A stretch of 64,000 nucleotides of DNA from Natronococcus sp. A-GB1 (GCF_029688845.1 NZ_JARUKW010000006.1:124001-188000); one strand, 5' to 3'; shown: positions 48,946 to 58,687, counted from the first letter of the stretch. Notes: generated by a model not told the origin, from the letters alone. Made by a program: numbers and translations.

Positions 48946-49177
48946 ATTTTGAGGAAGTCGTGCTGAATACAGCGCGCGAATGTGGCACGGTCGACCGGTT
49001 CCTCGCTCCCCTCGTTGCGGGACTGCGCTCTCCCTGCGTTCACGGACCGAGGGAAGATCAATGCGGAGGTCGAACGTTCAGTACAGGCGAACGATCGGCT
49101 GATGACCATGACTCGCCTACGGCGGTTACAACTCGTGGGCGAAATCTCTTGTCCCCGCAAGCTAAGGCATAGACAGT

Positions 49178-49594
49178 ATGGACGCCAGTTATTTTCTCGT
49201 CCGCCTGAAACGACCGTTGCTCTACGTGATGGCCTCGATTTATATCATCGCCGGAGTAATCCATTTCATCATCCCGGAAGCGTTCGCACAGATTGTCCCC
49301 CCAATGCTTCCCTATCCGCTTGCGATTGCGTATCTCTCGGGCGTCGCCGAGATCGCCCTTGGCGTCGGGTTGTTGTTCTCACAGACGCGAAAACTCGCTG
49401 CCTGGGGAATTATTGCCCTTCTGATTGCCATCTTCCCGGCAAACATCTATATGGCCGTCAGTGACGTGACGGTGACGGGTGTGTTTGGTCGGACGCTCGA
49501 CCCATCTCCAGCCGTCCAATGGGGTCGGCTTCCGCTGCAAGGCGTCCTCATTCTGTGGTCGTGGTGGTACACGCGCCCGATGCCTGAGAAGTAA
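49178..49594 (+). CDS. DoxX-like membrane protein
   Basis: A 138-residue protein with four hydrophobic helices. YVMASIYIIAGVIHFIIPEA and YLSGVAEIALGVGLLFSQTR match the DoxX/MauE family (including DUF4267/YphA relatives), whose members support quinone or thiol redox systems or act with unknown partners. The conserved acid in the second helix is E58 (SGVAEIALG). Base composition is lower in GC than the neighbours, in line with its position beside IS remnants, so recent acquisition is possible. Confidence 0.82.
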   Translation: MDASYFLVRLKRPLLYVMASIYIIAGVIHFIIPEAFAQIVPPMLPYPLAIAYLSGVAEIALGVGLLFSQTRKLAAWGIIALLIAIFPANIYMAVSDVTVTGVFGRTLDPSPAVQWGRLPLQGVLILWSWWYTRPMPEK

Positions 49595-49637
49595 AAGCAA
49601 CTGTTACGTATAGGCGGAGTATGTAGCGGGGCCTCTC

Positions 49638-49856
49638 TCACCGTTCTTGTAGACCTTCCATGAACAGATAATAAATCCAATAGGCTGCGACTCCGGCAAC
49701 TACTATTCCAACGATGCCAAATAATAGATGTCCTCCGGTGAGGGCTTCCATGACCCCAGCAAGCCCTACAATCCCGGCTATTGCGAGTAATGCACCAAGT
49801 ATTGAGCGATGGATTGAAGCAATGAACTTCCCGCCATCGGATTTGTTCTGGCTCAT
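49638..49856 (-). CDS. Small two-helix membrane protein
   Basis: A 72-residue protein, MSQNKSDGGKFIASIHRSIL followed by two hydrophobic helices (LGALLAIAGIVGLAGVMEAL and LLFGIVGIVVAGVAAYWIYY) and the end LFMEGLQER. No family is recognised. It converges with the DoxX gene, and codon use is AT-richer than most of the window, suggesting the two came together as accessory sequence. Confidence 0.65.
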   Translation of the reverse strand: MSQNKSDGGKFIASIHRSILGALLAIAGIVGLAGVMEALTGGHLLFGIVGIVVAGVAAYWIYYLFMEGLQER

Positions 49857-50457
49857 ATGTAACAGTTCTAACCCTATCATCAATAAGTTTCCCCGTTCAG
49901 TATACTTGCGTATGGACCATCTGGCAATGAGTCTGCAGCCCTGACTGACCACCGCTGGGTGGGACTGAAAGGGGCTGGCCGGCTCGGGGAGCGAGGCGAC
50001 GCAAGCACCGACCGACCGGAGCGAGGGAGGCGCGCAGCGAGCCGCAGCCCTCGAGCCGGCCAGGGGCTTTCGCGGTAATACCGACGAGGAGGAGGTCTGC
50101 TCGCACGAACACAGGGGATTGCCACGCCCTCCCCAGCCGACTCGCTCGCTGCGCTCGCTCGTCCACTGGCAGAGCAAGCTCTGCCAAGCCATTCGCTCGT
50201 GTTACTCGCGAAGACCTCGCACAGTGTCGTCGACCGTCCTCTCTAGCGTTCGGCCGGCTGACAGCGCGCGCCACCGCAGGAAGAACGGTCAAACCGAACT
50301 GATACATGACCCGCTTATACGTAACACGAGTTTCACTCCTCACTCTGGATAACGAAATCGTGTTCCTGTCTACTGGCTGTGACGGCTCGAGTCGCCCGAA
50401 CCGAACGAACAGCGATGCGTCTGGACAGGGTTTACGAAAACCGCAAAAGCGGAGCCG
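49857..50457. other. Gene-free stretch with a long-stem structured element
   Basis: About 600 bases with no supported gene. At 49943-50080 there is a palindromic element: CTGGCCGGCTCGGGG (49975-49989) pairs with CCCTCGAGCCGGCCAG (50048-50063), with outer GAAAG/CTTTC (49967-49971 and 50067-50071), enclosing about 58 purine-rich bases with GCGAGG-type repeats. The sequence GGTGGGACTGAAAG precedes the stem. The remainder includes repeated CGCTCGCT words (50140-50165) and the downstream flank of the FKBP gene. It may be a mobile palindromic repeat or an RNA. Confidence 0.5.
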
Positions 50458-51423
50458 TTACTCCTCGGCGCCTTCGAGCTCCTCGACGATCTCGTCGGCG
50501 TCGACGTCGGCCTCCTCGAGGGCCTCTTCGATGTCGGCCTCGGCGCCAGCGCCGCCGCCCATGCCGCCCATCATGCCGGGCATACCCATACCGCCCATGC
50601 CGTCGATAACCTCCTGGACGATGACGCGGTCGACGCCCAGCTTGTCGATGACGTCCTGGCCGATCTGCTGTTTGCCCATCATCCACTGCTGGTTCATCGT
50701 CATCTGGGGCGTGGCCTCGAGGTAGAGCGTCTCCTTCTCGACGACCTCGGTTTCGAACTCGGGCTCGCTGTCCTCGTCCTCGTCCTCGTCGGACTCGACG
50801 GGGACCTCCTCTTCGACCTCGTCGGTCTCGATCCAGAGGTCGGGCTCCATCCCGAGGTACATCTCGAACAGGCCGGCGGCCTGCTGTTCGATGTCGTCGA
50901 CCTCCTCGACGACCTCGTACTCGTACTCGACGTCCTCACCCGCGAGCGGGTGGTTGAAGTCGACGCGGGCGCGGCCGCCGACGATCGTGCTGATGTAGCC
51001 CTGCTTGCCGTCGATCTGGACGTTCGCGCCGGGGTAGCGGTCGTCCTCGTCGATCTTCTCGGCGCTGACGGTCTGGACGTCGTCCGGATCGTACTCGCCG
51101 AAGGCGTCCTCGGCGGAGATCGTGACGGAGCCGGAGTCGCCGACCTCGCCGCCGATGATGGCGTCTTCGACCTCGTCAAAGATGTGGCCCTCGCCGAGGA
51201 CGAGCGTCCGCGGCTCGAACTCCTCGGCCTGGTCGGCGACGCCCTCCTCCTCGGCGACCTCGGGGTCGGTCGTGTCGACCAGCTGGTCGTCCTCGGTGGT
51301 GTAGGCGGTGTAGGCGAGCGTTACGAAGTCGCCGGCCTGAAGCCCCTCGGCTTCGTTGGCGTCTTCGTTCTCGTCGACGTCATCGGCCTGCGCTTCGGCT
51401 TCGGCTTCCTCTTCCTCGGTCAT
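50458..51423 (-). CDS. FKBP/SlyD-type peptidyl-prolyl isomerase with Gly-Met tail
   Basis: A 321-residue isomerase-chaperone. After an acidic leader (MTEEEEAEAEAQADD), the FKBP core has DFVTLAYTAYTTEDDQLVDT and LVLGEGHIFDEVEDAIIGGE, with the inserted IF chaperone domain (FNHPLAGEDVEYEYEVVEEV) as in SlyD. The C-terminal region is longer than in other FKBPs: an acidic segment, then a Gly/Met-rich stretch (residues about 275-295, IDGMGGMGMPGMMGG) recalling the disordered tails of thermosome subunits, and a final acidic helix (DIEEALEEADVDADEI) that looks like a UBA/NAC-type end. The start at 51423 follows family usage. Confidence 0.9.
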   Translation of the reverse strand: MTEEEEAEAEAQADDVDENEDANEAEGLQAGDFVTLAYTAYTTEDDQLVDTTDPEVAEEEGVADQAEEFEPRTLVLGEGHIFDEVEDAIIGGEVGDSGSVTISAEDAFGEYDPDDVQTVSAEKIDEDDRYPGANVQIDGKQGYISTIVGGRARVDFNHPLAGEDVEYEYEVVEEVDDIEQQAAGLFEMYLGMEPDLWIETDEVEEEVPVESDEDEDEDSEPEFETEVVEKETLYLEATPQMTMNQQWMMGKQQIGQDVIDKLGVDRVIVQEVIDGMGGMGMPGMMGGMGGGAGAEADIEEALEEADVDADEIVEELEGAEE

Positions 51424-51511
51424 ACGTTGTACGTCCGCCCGTCCACATTTAAGTACGACGTTTTCTCCCGAGAGCGACCGATACTTAGGATCCGTTCGCC
51501 TTTTCGGACGT

Positions 51512-52057
51512 ATGTACGAGGTCGAGGTCAAAGTGCCCGCCGATCTCGAGGCCGTCCGCGCTCGGCTGGACGGCCTCGAGGCGACGGCCACGGGCGCCGT
51601 CGTCCAGGCGGACACCTACTACGACGCGCCCCATCGTTCGTTCCCCGAGACCGACGAGGCGCTACGCATCCGCACGGAACGACTCGAGGACGACCCCGAC
51701 GAGACCCGGCTCACCTACAAGGGGCCCCTCGTCGACGACGCCTCGAAGAGCCGCGAGGAGGTCGAGACCGCCGTCGGCGACGGCGAGAAGGTCGACGCCG
51801 TCCTGACGAAGCTCGGGTTCGAGCCCGCCGCGACGGTCCGCAAAGAGCGCGAGCGATTCGAACTCGAGGGGTACACGATCACCCTCGACTCGGTCGACGA
51901 CGTCGGCGAGTACGTCGAGGTCGAGACGGAGGTCGACGACGAGAGCGAGCTCGAGAACGCCCGCGAGGGCGCGTTCGACGTCCTCGAGCGACTCGGGCTC
52001 GATTCCGACGACCAGCTTCGGACGTCGTATCTGGAGCTGTTGCTCGAGTCCGGATAG
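51512..52057 (+). CDS. CYTH-domain protein (CyaB-like)
   Basis: A 181-residue triphosphate-tunnel protein of the class IV adenylate cyclase/thiamine triphosphatase superfamily. The hallmark E-x-E-x-K is MYEVEVKVP at the N-terminus; further charged strands are ADTYYDAPHRSF, ALRIRTERLEDDPDETRLTY and YVEVETEVDDE. Members hydrolyse inorganic or organic triphosphates; in archaea cAMP synthesis is seldom shown. The ATG at 51512 starts exactly with the motif. Confidence 0.9.
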   Translation: MYEVEVKVPADLEAVRARLDGLEATATGAVVQADTYYDAPHRSFPETDEALRIRTERLEDDPDETRLTYKGPLVDDASKSREEVETAVGDGEKVDAVLTKLGFEPAATVRKERERFELEGYTITLDSVDDVGEYVEVETEVDDESELENAREGAFDVLERLGLDSDDQLRTSYLELLLESG

Positions 52058-52210
52058 GCGACTCGCTGAACGTCACGTCGAAGGGGCAACCCGTCGCGAC
52101 CACCAGGATCGGTCATCGGTGTACAGCATCCGACAGTATTACCCCTCAGCATTTTCTGGTCGGAATCTGTTTCCGCAAGTTATAGAACCACGCTCGGTCA
52201 ACTCCCAGTA

Positions 52211-53416
52211 ATGAGTCAGCGGAATATTCGGGTCGAGCCGATCGACCGCCAGGCAGTAGAGGACCAGGAGGTCGAAATCGTCGAGCGAAAGGGGATCGGC
52301 CACCCCGACTCGATCTGTGACGGCGTCGCCGAGAGCGTCGCGGGAGCGCTCGCCCGCGAGTACATCGACCGCGTCGGCGAAGTGTTGCACTTCAACACCG
52401 ACGAAACCCAGCTGGTCGCCGGCGAGGCCGCGCCCGCCTTCGGCGGCGGCGAGGTCGTCGATCCCATCTACCTGCTGATCGTCGGCCGCGCGACCAAGCG
52501 CTACGAGGGCCAGGCGATCCCCGCCGAGACGATCGCGCTGCGGGCCGCCCGCGAGTATCTCGAGGAGACGATCCCACAGCTCACCTACGGCGAGGACATC
52601 GTCGTCGACGTCAAGCTCGGCGAGGGCAGCGGCGACCTCCAGGAAGTCTTCGGCGAGGACGAGGTGAGCGTTCCGATGGCCAACGACACCAGCTTCGGCG
52701 TCGGCCACGCGCCGCTCACGGAGACCGAGCAGATCGTCCTCGAGGCCGAGCGACGGCTCAACGGCGAGTACGCGAGCACTCACCCCGAACTCGGCCCCGA
52801 CGTGAAGATTATGGGCAAACGCGAGGGCGATAAGATCGATGTCACCGTCGCCGCGGCGATGGTCGACGAGTACATCGCCGACATCGACGAGTACGCTGAC
52901 GCGGTCGAGTCGGTTCGCGAGTTCGTCGGCGAGGTCGCGGACGAACACACCGACCGCGAGGTCGACGTTCACGTCAACACCGCCGACGACTACGAGGAAG
53001 GGTCGATCTATCTCACCGTCACCGGAACCTCCGCCGAGCAGGGCGACGACGGCTCCGTCGGTCGGGGCAACCGCGCGAACGGCCTCATCACGCCCAACCG
53101 GTCGATGTCGATGGAGGCGACCAGCGGGAAAAACCCCGTCAACCACATCGGGAAGATCTACAACCTGCTCTCGACGTCGATCGCCGAGTCGGTCGTCGAC
53201 GACGTCGACGGCATCCGCGACCTGCGCGTGCGGCTGCTCTCCCAGATCGGTCGTCCGATCGACCAGCCCCACGTCGCCGACGTCCACGTCGTCACCGACG
53301 AGGGCGTCGCCCTCGAGGACGTCGAAGAAGACGTCGAGACGATCGTCGACGCCGAACTCGGCGACGTCACCGAGATCACCCGTCAGGTGATCAACGGCGA
53401 GCTGACCACGTTCTAG
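52211..53416 (+). CDS. mat: S-adenosylmethionine synthetase, archaeal type
   Basis: Makes SAM from methionine and ATP. The 401-residue enzyme has the archaeal-type markers [60 protein letters not shown], and [20 protein letters not shown]. Archaeal MATs share only low identity with bacterial ones. The segment AGTTATAG just upstream (about 52178-52185) serves as a TATA-like element. It supplies SAM to the several methyltransferases of the window, but has no operon partner. Confidence 0.96.
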   Translation: MSQRNIRVEPIDRQAVEDQEVEIVERKGIGHPDSICDGVAESVAGALAREYIDRVGEVLHFNTDETQLVAGEAAPAFGGGEVVDPIYLLIVGRATKRYEGQAIPAETIALRAAREYLEETIPQLTYGEDIVVDVKLGEGSGDLQEVFGEDEVSVPMANDTSFGVGHAPLTETEQIVLEAERRLNGEYASTHPELGPDVKIMGKREGDKIDVTVAAAMVDEYIADIDEYADAVESVREFVGEVADEHTDREVDVHVNTADDYEEGSIYLTVTGTSAEQGDDGSVGRGNRANGLITPNRSMSMEATSGKNPVNHIGKIYNLLSTSIAESVVDDVDGIRDLRVRLLSQIGRPIDQPHVADVHVVTDEGVALEDVEEDVETIVDAELGDVTEITRQVINGELTTF

Positions 53417-53529
53417 CGCTGTTTCGCTTTCGGCCGTCGTTTTCCGCCATCCGATACCGGCACGAGCACCGGGCTTCGGAATAGTCAAGAACCGGTCCGG
53501 CCTATCGAGTTACGAATCGAAACACTGGC

Positions 53530-54834
53530 ATGTCAGAAGCGTCCTCTGACTCGAGCGAACCACTCGACGTCTCCCCCCGTTCGGTCGTCCTCGCCGTCGT
53601 CGTGAGCACCTTCTTCGTCGGCTTCGGCGGCGGCGTCATCTTCCCGATCCTGCCGAATCTCGGGGAAGTACTCGGAATTTCGGCGTTCATGGTCGGAGCG
53701 ATCCTCGCGGCCAACCGCTGGACCAGGCTGGTCGCGAACGCGCCCGCAGGCGTGCTCGTTGACCGAATCGGCACGCGAACGCCGTTCATCGCGGGGCTGG
53801 CGATCGAGGGCGTCGCGACCTTCGGCTACGTCGTCGCCCTGCTCGCCGCCCATCCGTCGCTGTGGTTCCTGCCGGACGTCCCCGAAGCCTGGTTCATGGT
53901 TGCTCGAGTCATGTGGGGCGTCGGCAGCGCGCTCGTGTTTGCGACGGCGTACACGATTACGGCCGACGTTAGCGACTCCGGTTCGCGGGGGACGAGCATG
54001 GGCATCGTCCGCGCGGGGATCACGTTCGGCTTCCCCGCGGGGCTCGTGCTGGGCGGACTCGTCAGCGAGACCTATGGCAACGCCGAGGCGTTCGTTCTCG
54101 CCGCCGCCTTCGCCGGGCTGGCGAGTATCATCGCCTACTTCGTCGTCCCCGAGACTCACGTTGAGGAGCGCGACTCCTCGGTCAAGCCGTGGGACCTCGA
54201 GCTAACCGTCCCCGCGCTCACCGTCGGGCTGGTCAACTTCGGGCTCTACTTCGCGTACGTCGGCGTCCTGTTCTCGACGCTCGTGCTCTACCTGCAGATC
54301 GAGGCGCTGACTATTTCCGCGACGGCGTTCGGCTACGACCTCGAGTACGGCGCGCAGGGAACGTCGGGGATGCTGATGGCGGTTTCGGTGCTGGCCGGTG
54401 CGGTGTTTACGATCGTCGGCGGCGCGCTGAGCGACTCCGTCGGCGCACGGGTTCCGATTCTCGTCGTCTTCCTGGTTACGGCCTGTGTCGGCTTCGCGGT
54501 CCTGACGGTGGCGCCCTCGCTACCCGCCGTCGTGCTCGCCTGTGCGCTGATCGGGGCGGGGCAAGGCGGCGTCGGCGGTCCGCTGACCGCCCTGCTGGCG
54601 GATCTCACAGAAGAGGATCGGATGGGACGGGCGATGGGGACGAACAACGTTCTCGGCGACGTCGGCGGCGGACTCGGACCGATGATCGCGGTGCCGTTCG
54701 CCGAGACGATCGGGTTCGAAGTGATGTACGCGGTGAGCACCGTCGTTCCTCTACTGGCCGGCGTCGTCCTCGTCGCCGGCGTCTACAGCCACACCGGGAG
54801 CCTGAGCCCGACCGTCGAGGAGTCGGCGGCCTGA
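53530..54834 (+). CDS. MFS transporter
   Basis: A 434-residue major facilitator with twelve predicted helices. The N-terminal half has GGGVIFPILPNLGEVLGISA and the loop 2-3 motif (ANRWTRLVANAPAGVLVDRI, resembling G-x-L-a-D-r-x-G-r). A second half-repeat has GGALSDSVGARVPILVVFLV. A helix 5 motif, GITFGFPAGLVLGGLV, hints at the drug:proton antiporter group. The substrate cannot be predicted. Confidence 0.9.
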   Translation: MSEASSDSSEPLDVSPRSVVLAVVVSTFFVGFGGGVIFPILPNLGEVLGISAFMVGAILAANRWTRLVANAPAGVLVDRIGTRTPFIAGLAIEGVATFGYVVALLAAHPSLWFLPDVPEAWFMVARVMWGVGSALVFATAYTITADVSDSGSRGTSMGIVRAGITFGFPAGLVLGGLVSETYGNAEAFVLAAAFAGLASIIAYFVVPETHVEERDSSVKPWDLELTVPALTVGLVNFGLYFAYVGVLFSTLVLYLQIEALTISATAFGYDLEYGAQGTSGMLMAVSVLAGAVFTIVGGALSDSVGARVPILVVFLVTACVGFAVLTVAPSLPAVVLACALIGAGQGGVGGPLTALLADLTEEDRMGRAMGTNNVLGDVGGGLGPMIAVPFAETIGFEVMYAVSTVVPLLAGVVLVAGVYSHTGSLSPTVEESAA

Positions 54835-54891
54835 TCCCCGGGGTATCGCCGCGAGGGCAACGATTTTTACGCGAGCGATACTGCCCCCTCC

Positions 54892-55782
54892 ATGGACCTT
54901 CACGACGCACTCAGCGGGATCACCTGTCCGACCGTCACGCCGTTCGACGACGGCGAGATCGACGAAGCCGCGCTCGTCGACCTGCTCGCACACCTCCGGG
55001 AGGGTGGGATCGATAGCATCTTCGCCTGTGGTACCTCCGGCGAGTTCCCGAGTCTCGGTCCCGAGGAGCGCCGTCGCGTGATCGAGTTGACCGTCGACCA
55101 CGCCGACGGCCCGGTGATCGCCTGCTCGGGTGCGACCAGCGTCGACGAGGCCGTCGCTCACGTCGACAACGCTGCCGACGCCGGCGCGGACGCGGCCGCG
55201 CTGGTCCCGCCCTATTTTACCCCGGCGAACGCCCCTCGAGGGAACGAACGGTTCTTCGAGCGGATCGGCGAGGAGACGACCATACCGATCGTGCTGTACA
55301 ACATCCCCCAGTACACGGGCCAGCGGATCGAGCCCGAGACGGTCGCGGCCCTCGCCGAACGGGACGAGTTCGTCGGGATCAAGGACTCGAGCGGGGATCT
55401 GACCTACTTCCAGTCGCTCGTCCGGGAGACATCCGAGGAGTTCCTGTGTCTGATGGGCTACGACTCCCTGCTCGTGCCGTCGATCCGGCTTGGCGGCGAC
55501 GGCGGGATCAACGCGCTCTCGAACGTCGTTCCGCGGACGTTCAGCGAGGCGGTCGAGACGGCCGGAACCGACCGCGGGCAGGAGCTGCAGTCGGAGGCGA
55601 TCGCCCCGCTGTTCGAGACCTGCGCGACCCACGGCTTCGCCCAGGCGACGAAGACGGGACTGGTCCACCGGGACGTACTCCCCTCCGACGAGGTCCGACC
55701 CCCGCTGGTCTCGACCGACGACGCGGCCGCTGACGAGATTCGAACGGCTCTCGAGCGAGCGCTCGCGGTCGCCGAGCGCTGA
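54892..55782 (+). CDS. Dihydrodipicolinate synthase family aldolase
   Basis: A 296-residue TIM-barrel Schiff-base aldolase. GITCPTVTPFDDGEIDEAAL is the family start, CGTSGEFPSLGPEERRRVIE the substrate-carboxylate loop, LYNIPQYTGQRI carries the catalytic Tyr, and the Schiff-base Lys is K164 in FVGIKDSSGDLTY. It could be DapA, an N-acetylneuraminate or KDG-type aldolase. No lysine or sugar genes are next to it, so its substrate remains open. Confidence 0.86.
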   Translation: MDLHDALSGITCPTVTPFDDGEIDEAALVDLLAHLREGGIDSIFACGTSGEFPSLGPEERRRVIELTVDHADGPVIACSGATSVDEAVAHVDNAADAGADAAALVPPYFTPANAPRGNERFFERIGEETTIPIVLYNIPQYTGQRIEPETVAALAERDEFVGIKDSSGDLTYFQSLVRETSEEFLCLMGYDSLLVPSIRLGGDGGINALSNVVPRTFSEAVETAGTDRGQELQSEAIAPLFETCATHGFAQATKTGLVHRDVLPSDEVRPPLVSTDDAAADEIRTALERALAVAER

Positions 55783-55831
55783 CGCTTCCGGCTCGTAATC
55801 CCCTTATACTCGCACCCGGCTACGATTCGGT

Positions 55832-57010
55832 ATGCACCCGCCGGGAGCCGATACCGTCCTCGTCCGCCACGGGGACATCAACACCAAGAGCAACACCGTC
55901 AGGCGGTACATGGAGGACCTCCTCGCGGAGAACCTCGAGGCGATCCTCGACGACCGATCGGTTCCCGGGGAGGTCGAGCGCCGGTGGAGCCGACTGCTGA
56001 TCCACACGACCGAGGAGGCCGTCGAAGACGCGACGGCCGCAGCGGCCGACACGTTCGGCGTCGTCTCCGCCAGTCCGTGTCTGACAGTCAGCACCGAAAA
56101 GGAGCTGATCCTCGACGCGCTTGAGGAGATCGCACGCGCCCGCTACGACGGCGGCAGCTTCGCCGTCGACGCGCGACGAGCCGACAAGGAGTTGCCCTAC
56201 GACAGCGAGGACCTCGCCCGAGAGGGCGGATCGACCGTCTGGGAGACCGTCGCAGACGAGTTCGAGCCCGAAGTCGACCTCGAGGATCCCGACCTTACCT
56301 TCGGCGTCGAGGTTCGCCGGGAGGGTACCTTCCTCTCCCTCGAGAAGCGATCCGGTCCGGGCGGACTTCCGCTCGGCGCCCAGGAGCCCGTAATCGCGAT
56401 GGTCAGCGGCGGGATCGACTCGCCCGTCGCGGCCTACGAGATGATGAAACGCGGGAGTCCGATCGTCCCGGTGTACGTCGATCTGGGCCCGTTCGGCGGG
56501 ATCGACCACGAGGCCCGCGCGATGGAGACGGTTCGAGTGCTCTCGCGGTACGCCCCGAACTTCGACATGCAGGTCTACAAGGTTCCCGGCGGGGAGACCA
56601 TCTCCGCCCTCGTCGAGGAGATGGAGGAAGGACGGATGCTCTCGATGCGACGCTTCTTCTACCGAGCCGCGGAGGTGCTGGCCGAGCGCGTCGACGCCCA
56701 CGGGATCGTCACCGGCGAGGCCGCTGGCCAGAAGTCGAGCCAGACGGTCCAGAACCTCGGCGTCACGAGCCGCGCGACCCGCCTGCCGATCCATCGGCCG
56801 CTTCTGACTCGAGACAAAAACGAGATCGTCGCCCAGGCCCGCGAGATCGGCACCTTCGCCGAGTCGACGATCGATGCCGGCTGTAACCGCGTCGCGCCCG
56901 ACAGGGCCGAGACCAACGCCCGGCTCGAGCCCCTGCTCGCGGCCGAACCCGACGATCTGTTCGAGCGAGCCGAGGAGGCTGCCCGAAACGCGGAACTGGT
57001 CGAGCCGTAG
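55832..57010 (+). CDS. thiI: tRNA 4-thiouridine sulfurtransferase
   Basis: Introduces s4U at tRNA position 8 and in some organisms supports thiamine synthesis. The 392-residue enzyme has an N-terminal ferredoxin-like and THUMP part (VLVRHGDINTKSNTVRRYME, DLTFGVEVRREGTFLS), then the PP-loop ATPase IAMVSGGIDSPVAAYEMMKR (near residue 192) and VTGEAAGQKSSQTVQNLGVT. No rhodanese domain is present, as usual for archaea, so the sulfur relay depends on other proteins. Confidence 0.95.
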   Translation: MHPPGADTVLVRHGDINTKSNTVRRYMEDLLAENLEAILDDRSVPGEVERRWSRLLIHTTEEAVEDATAAAADTFGVVSASPCLTVSTEKELILDALEEIARARYDGGSFAVDARRADKELPYDSEDLAREGGSTVWETVADEFEPEVDLEDPDLTFGVEVRREGTFLSLEKRSGPGGLPLGAQEPVIAMVSGGIDSPVAAYEMMKRGSPIVPVYVDLGPFGGIDHEARAMETVRVLSRYAPNFDMQVYKVPGGETISALVEEMEEGRMLSMRRFFYRAAEVLAERVDAHGIVTGEAAGQKSSQTVQNLGVTSRATRLPIHRPLLTRDKNEIVAQAREIGTFAESTIDAGCNRVAPDRAETNARLEPLLAAEPDDLFERAEEAARNAELVEP

Positions 57011-57272
57011 CGGTCTACCGAGAGCAGTTGTCTTGCTCTCATACGGTTGCTGTACCGATGTCCCGGCGCAACCGCCGCACGGGTCGCGGGTACGCCGGTA
57101 CTGACGTACAGTATCAAACCGTTCGACCGCCCTGGTAGTAAATAAACAGCCCCGTTCGAAATCGATCCTGGCTCCACAACTACGGCGTCTCGAAGGCCTG
57201 CTTCAATTCTATACTATATTCAAATAATGAAATATACCAAAATAACTAATATGAAACTTTCCGATTAGAATC
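57011..57272. promoter_or_regulatory. AT-rich intergenic region before the LVIVD-repeat gene
   Basis: The last 70 bases (about 57205-57272) are strikingly AT-rich (runs such as ATACTATATTCAAATAATG and ATATACCAAAATAACTAATA) in a GC-rich chromosome. Several TATA-like words lie 25-50 bases before the ATG at 57273. No gene or clear palindrome is supported. Confidence 0.4.
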
Positions 57273-58514
57273 ATGGTCATGGTAGTTAATAGGGAGGCAG
57301 TTCGGCGGCGAACGGTACTGAAAACGATCGGTGCGGTCGGTGCAATCGGAAGCGCGAGCGGCATTGCTTCGGCGAACGGGCGGGGGAATCGTAGTCCGAA
57401 GCTGGAACTCGTCGGCCACTCGACGCTCGGGGTACGAGACGGGGCGAACACCCACGCCGCGGTGAACGAGGATCTCGAGCTCGCAGCAGTGGGATCGTTC
57501 GCTTCGGTCGATCCCGAGGTTCGGATCGTCGATATCTCAGATCCGTCCGATCCCGAGATGACTGGGGTGACAGACGTCGGTCGGGGTAACGACGTTCGAA
57601 ACTCCGACATCCACCCCACGGAGCCGTACGTGTTCACCGCCAACGAGGGCGGCCCGGACGCTGGCTGGGCGGTCGTCGACGCCAGCGACAGGGCGGATCC
57701 GGAACTCCTTACCCACGTCAGCGTCGAGGGCGCTGGCGCCGGCGTTCACAACGTCCAGACCTTCGGCGAGGACTATCTCATCTGTGCGCTCCACCACGGC
57801 GATCGAGGAATTGTCGTCTACGACATCTCCGAACCCGGAGCACCCGAGGAGGTTTCGGAGTTTCAGGTCGACGACCACATGGTCCACGCCGCGCACGTCC
57901 GCGACGAGTACGTTTTCCTCGCCCACTGGAACGCTGGGCTGTACATCCTCGATATGAGCGACCCCACCGATCCCGTTGAACTCGCCCGGTTTGACTACCG
58001 CGAGGAGGAGGCCGACGTCCCACTCCGGAACTGCCACCACACGGTTCCGCATCCCTCGAGAGATATCGTCTTGCTCGGCGAGGAGGTCGGCAGCAGCGAA
58101 CCCGGGTACAAACACATCGTCGAGTTCAACCTCGACGACGGCGAGACCGAACTGCTCTCGTCGTTCCAGTTCCCGCAACACGCCAACCAGACCGACTCCA
58201 CGACGTTCTGGTGGACCGGTCACTTCTCGGATTGGGGCGTCGACGACCAGGAGGACGTCGTCTTCAGCGGCGACTACAAGGCCGGCGTCCAGGCGTTCGA
58301 CGTCTCGGATCCCGAGGACCCAGTTCGCATTTCCCAGTACATGCCGAACGAGGGCGTCGGCGAGGTCCGGCGCGAGGACCCGGTTCGCTCGGATCTGCTC
58401 GATCACGTCCCATTCACCTGGGGCGCGGAAAGTCAGCTCGCGGGAGACAGCGGATACATCTACGCGGCCGACGCCACCACCGGGTTCTACGTCCTGGAAC
58501 TCGAGGGGTACTGA
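57273..58514 (+). CDS. Secreted LVIVD-repeat (beta-propeller-like) protein
   Basis: A 413-residue protein with a Tat-type signal (RRRTVLKTIGAVGAIGSASG) and cleavage expected near SANG, without a lipobox. The mature part contains repeated units ending V-x-[DI]-[IV]-[SD]-D-P-x-D-P (VRIVDISDPSDPEM, LYILDMSDPTDPVE, VQAFDVSDPEDPVR), the LVIVD repeat, which builds a beta-propeller at the cell surface. His-rich patches (ICALHHGDRG, NCHHTVPHPS) may bind metal. Second ATG at 57279 is an alternative start. Function is unknown. Confidence 0.88.
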   Translation: MVMVVNREAVRRRTVLKTIGAVGAIGSASGIASANGRGNRSPKLELVGHSTLGVRDGANTHAAVNEDLELAAVGSFASVDPEVRIVDISDPSDPEMTGVTDVGRGNDVRNSDIHPTEPYVFTANEGGPDAGWAVVDASDRADPELLTHVSVEGAGAGVHNVQTFGEDYLICALHHGDRGIVVYDISEPGAPEEVSEFQVDDHMVHAAHVRDEYVFLAHWNAGLYILDMSDPTDPVELARFDYREEEADVPLRNCHHTVPHPSRDIVLLGEEVGSSEPGYKHIVEFNLDDGETELLSSFQFPQHANQTDSTTFWWTGHFSDWGVDDQEDVVFSGDYKAGVQAFDVSDPEDPVRISQYMPNEGVGEVRREDPVRSDLLDHVPFTWGAESQLAGDSGYIYAADATTGFYVLELEGY

Positions 58515-58687
58515 CGGCGTTGCGCCGTCGGAACCTCAGTTTGGCACACGATTCGTCGCGCCCCGGCCTGACGGTCCGTCCGGACGTGCTGAGGACCCGC
58601 GAAACGTGGCCGATACCGACTGCGGGTCCCCCCGCTGTGCACACGCAGGAGGGATCGTTTTCCTGCTCGAGGAACACACAACGGAAC

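Noticed and set aside
49955-49975. GGTGGGACTGAAAG as a haloarchaeal CRISPR repeat
   Set aside because: It resembles the end of haloarchaeal repeats only partly, occurs once here, and no spacer-repeat series or cas gene is present.
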